From: Erysipelotrichaceae bacterium
GTDB taxonomy: Bacteria > Bacillota_I > Bacilli_A > ML615J-28 > CAG-313
Length of the DNA: 64,000 bases
Assembly (NCBI GenBank): GCA_015059015.1
Contig: SVBG01000003.1
Span: 1 to 64,000 of the forward strand
Direction of reading: 5' to 3'
Shown: one piece after another, positions 61,674 to 64,000 of the stretch
Numbering within the stretch: position 1 is the first letter of the stretch
Layout: every line of letters starts with the position of its first letter
Translations under genes and position numbers: made by a program
Notes under the pieces: model-generated
The model's database searches: none
The model's input: the letters and a program-made list of their open reading frames with translations, nothing else
Told to the model about the DNA's origin: nothing

Positions 61674-64000
61674 ATGACAAAAAATGAACGTTGGTTAAAT
61701 ATGTTAAAAATGATGAATATTGAAGTAACAGATGATATATTAACTGGTGAATTAGTGAATAGAGTATTATTAAGTGATAATAAAACATGGCGTATTACTC
61801 TAGAATTTGATGAATTACTAAGTGTTGAAAGAATTAATTTTTTAACAGAGAGTATAAGAAATTATTTAAAAGAAGAAATCGGAACTGAATTTTGTAAGTT
61901 TAGTGTGAGTTACAGGAAAAGTATTTTAAATGGTTTAAGTAATAATTTAATTAGTGAATATTATAATGAAGCTATTAAAGTTTTAGCTACAGTTAAAAGG
62001 GAAATATCCATTATAAGAAAGTATCAATATGAAATTATCGCTGATGAAATTGTTGTATATGTTGGTACAAAAATGGAAAAATCTGTAGTAGAAGCACAAT
62101 GTAAATTAATTAAGAAGTTTTTTGATAACTATGGGCTTGTAGAAATTAACTTTTTTGTTGATATTAATGATGATGGAACTGATTTTAAGGCAGAGCATGA
62201 GAAAGAATTACAAATTTTAGAAAATCATAATATTGCAGTAGGGATGGAAAATTATAAGCGTATTCAGCTAGATGCCGCAAGTAATACAACAGGTAGTACT
62301 TATACTGGATATTACAAAAATAAACCATTAGAAATAACGATTGATGAAATACCACTTACTAGTATAGAAATTCAAGAATTTAGTCAAATTAATGGTACTA
62401 CTAAAGTTATAGTTAATGGGGTGCTTGTAAAAGGTGAAGTTAAGCATTTAAAGAGTAAAAAGACTGGTAAAGAGCTAAATCTTTATACTGGTATAATTAC
62501 TAATTATAAAGATTCAATCATGTTTAAACGCTTTTATAAAGATGATGATGCAAACATTTTTGAAAAAGAATTAAAAACTGGTAAATATTTAGAAATTGCT
62601 GGTTCAATTGAGTGGGATGATTTTGCTAAATCAGTTGTAATCATGTGTAATAGTTTAAGTATTCAAGGAGTTGATTCATATCGTGTTAGATTTGATGGAC
62701 AGCCTGAAAAACGTATTGAACTTCATGCTCATACAAAAATGAGTGTTTTAGATAGTATTTTAAATGTTGATGAATATGTTGCTCAAGCTAGTAGATATGG
62801 TCATTCTGCCGTTGCTGTAACTGATCATGAAAATTGTCATGTTTTTCCAGAATTTTTTAATGCCTGTAAAAAACATAATATTAAACCAATTGCAGGATTA
62901 GAAGCAAATTATATCAACTTAGATGATATTAAAATTGCGTTAACAACTGAAGATATTAATTTAAATGATGCTACATTTGTTGTATTTGATATTGAAACCA
63001 CTGGTTTTTGTGCTAATTATCATGAAATTATTGAAATTGGTGGCGTAAAAATTAAAAGTGGAATGATAATTGATACATTTTCTGAATTTGTAAAACCTAC
63101 AAAACGTATTTCAGAGTCTATTTCTAAATTGACTTCCATTACTAATGATACTGTTTTTGATGCTTTACCAATTGAAGAAGTATTACCTGAATTTAAAAAG
63201 TTTATTGATGGATGTGTTTTAGTTGCTCACAATGCTCCATTTGATACTGATTTTATTTATACAAAAATGAAAGATTTAGGCATTTTTGAAAAAAAATACC
63301 CTTGTATTGATACAATTATTATTGCTCGTAGCTTATACCCAGAACAGGGACTTAAAAGATTTAATTTAGGAGCTTGTGCTAAGTTTTTAAAAGTTGAAAT
63401 TGAACAACAACACCGTGCTATTCATGATGCTAAGACTACTTCTAATGTATTTATGAAAATGCTAGGTGATATTGCAGAACTTGGTGTTACTAATTATAAG
63501 AATTTAAACTCTTTAATTGATTCAAAACAAATTTATAAACACTATATTCCAACACATCTTAATTTACTTGTTAAAAACAATGTTGGTTTAAAAAATTTAT
63601 ATAAAATTATTTCTGATTCACATACTAATCACTTTAGTCGTAATGCAAGAGTTATGCATCATGTATTAGAACAACATCGTGAGGGAATATTAGTTGGTAG
63701 TGGATGTGTAAATGGTGAAGTATTTAGAGCGGCTTTAGAAAAAACTGAAGATATTCTTCGTGAAAAAATTAGAAAATATGATTATATTGAAGTTCAACCT
63801 CCAAAATCATATCAATTCTTATTTGATGAAGAAGATTTAGGTGCTAATGATTATGTTTTAAATACAATTAAATTAATTATTAAAGTTGCAAAAGAAGAAG
63901 GTAAGATTGTAGTTGCTACTGGGGATGTCCATGAACTTATTCCTGAAGATTCTGAATTTAGAAAAATTTATTTATCAGTTGCTCGTCCTAATGGTGGTGG
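61674..64000 (+). CDS. polC: DNA polymerase III PolC-type alpha subunit (N-terminal part)
   Basis: At least 775 residues, cut by the window end. ATG 61674 is used; the ATG at 61669 meets a stop after two codons, and GGAG at 61661 serves both. An N-terminal region and OB fold (about 235-340) lead to the PHP domain (IELHAHTKMSVLDS near 348; VTDHEN), interrupted by a 3'-5' exonuclease domain (VFDIETTGF near 438, AHNAPFDTDF near 519, HDAKTT near 583), as in PolC of Firmicutes. The polymerase domain is outside the window. This is the leading replicative polymerase. Confidence 0.97.
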   Translation, partial: MTKNERWLNMLKMMNIEVTDDILTGELVNRVLLSDNKTWRITLEFDELLSVERINFLTESIRNYLKEEIGTEFCKFSVSYRKSILNGLSNNLISEYYNEAIKVLATVKREISIIRKYQYEIIADEIVVYVGTKMEKSVVEAQCKLIKKFFDNYGLVEINFFVDINDDGTDFKAEHEKELQILENHNIAVGMENYKRIQLDAASNTTGSTYTGYYKNKPLEITIDEIPLTSIEIQEFSQINGTTKVIVNGVLVKGEVKHLKSKKTGKELNLYTGIITNYKDSIMFKRFYKDDDANIFEKELKTGKYLEIAGSIEWDDFAKSVVIMCNSLSIQGVDSYRVRFDGQPEKRIELHAHTKMSVLDSILNVDEYVAQASRYGHSAVAVTDHENCHVFPEFFNACKKHNIKPIAGLEANYINLDDIKIALTTEDINLNDATFVVFDIETTGFCANYHEIIEIGGVKIKSGMIIDTFSEFVKPTKRISESISKLTSITNDTVFDALPIEEVLPEFKKFIDGCVLVAHNAPFDTDFIYTKMKDLGIFEKKYPCIDTIIIARSLYPEQGLKRFNLGACAKFLKVEIEQQHRAIHDAKTTSNVFMKMLGDIAELGVTNYKNLNSLIDSKQIYKHYIPTHLNLLVKNNVGLKNLYKIISDSHTNHFSRNARVMHHVLEQHREGILVGSGCVNGEVFRAALEKTEDILREKIRKYDYIEVQPPKSYQFLFDEEDLGANDYVLNTIKLIIKVAKEEGKIVVATGDVHELIPEDSEFRKIYLSVARPNGG

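Overview
The window is AT-rich bacterial chromosome with tightly packed genes, AGGAGG-type ribosome sites, many 1-14 nt gene overlaps and U-rich hairpin terminators. TGA acts as a stop (for example the ATGA overlap at 4712). PolC, NusB-XseAB-Dxs-RecN-SpoIVB-Spo0A synteny, Ktr/Trk potassium uptake, ammonia-dependent AsnA and class 1B PyrD/PyrK place it in the Firmicutes, most likely an uncultured low-GC, host-associated Bacilli lineage (Erysipelotrichales/Haloplasmatales-like). It has a cell wall (MurI, amidase, NlpC/P60) and at least remnants of sporulation control. The species cannot be named from the sequence. Many promoters share an extended -10 (TGnTATAAT) with a weak -35 at 17 bp.

Layout. 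1-350: short repeats and a tRNA-Leu(CAA) followed by a 3' fragment of a second tRNA. 471-4715: an acyltransferase with zinc ribbon, RlmD and small surface or membrane proteins. 4712-10875: two large InlB-type repeat lipoproteins (an SGNH hydrolase and an SH3-NlpC/P60 hydrolase) around a decayed lipoprotein gene. 10949-13436: a YtrA-like regulator with ABC exporter and an orphan CrtO-like protein. 13472-18054: a run of MATE exporter, GNAT, methyltransferase, RNA ligase and HD-polynucleotide kinase. The last three look like an RNA end-healing and sealing cassette. 18077-27565: a complete UMP operon (pyrB-pyrC-carA-carB-pyrK-pyrD-pyrF-pyrE) behind a promoter and attenuator. Its CarA has lost the glutaminase triad. 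27557-30430 (minus): a VTT/DedA protein without a normal start codon, and a sigma/RsgI-like pair. 30543-33299: thioredoxin, an atypical thioredoxin reductase, AsnA and a cysteine hydrolase. 33352-39398: an IS-end-like repeat, amidase, 5'-nucleotidase lipoprotein, DegV and U32 protein. 39438-44544: two potassium systems (TrkA-TrkH and KtrB-KtrA). 44693-47757: serC-serA-TIM barrel. 47798-51177: MFS transporter, TrmL and a second sigma/anti-sigma pair. 51247-58901: nusB-xseA-xseB-dxs-recN-spoIVB-spo0A. 58948-64000: small membrane protein, murI, ABC-F ATPase and the start of polC, which runs off the window.

Themes. Nitrogen metabolism seems adapted to free ammonia: CPSase appears to lack glutamine hydrolysis and AsnA uses ammonia directly. 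Spo0A keeps its DNA-binding domain, but its receiver has lost the phospho-acceptor Asp and the conserved Lys, so control of the regulon must differ from the classical phosphorelay. The most system-like, under-described locus is the methyltransferase/RNA ligase/HD-kinase cassette at 15417-18054.
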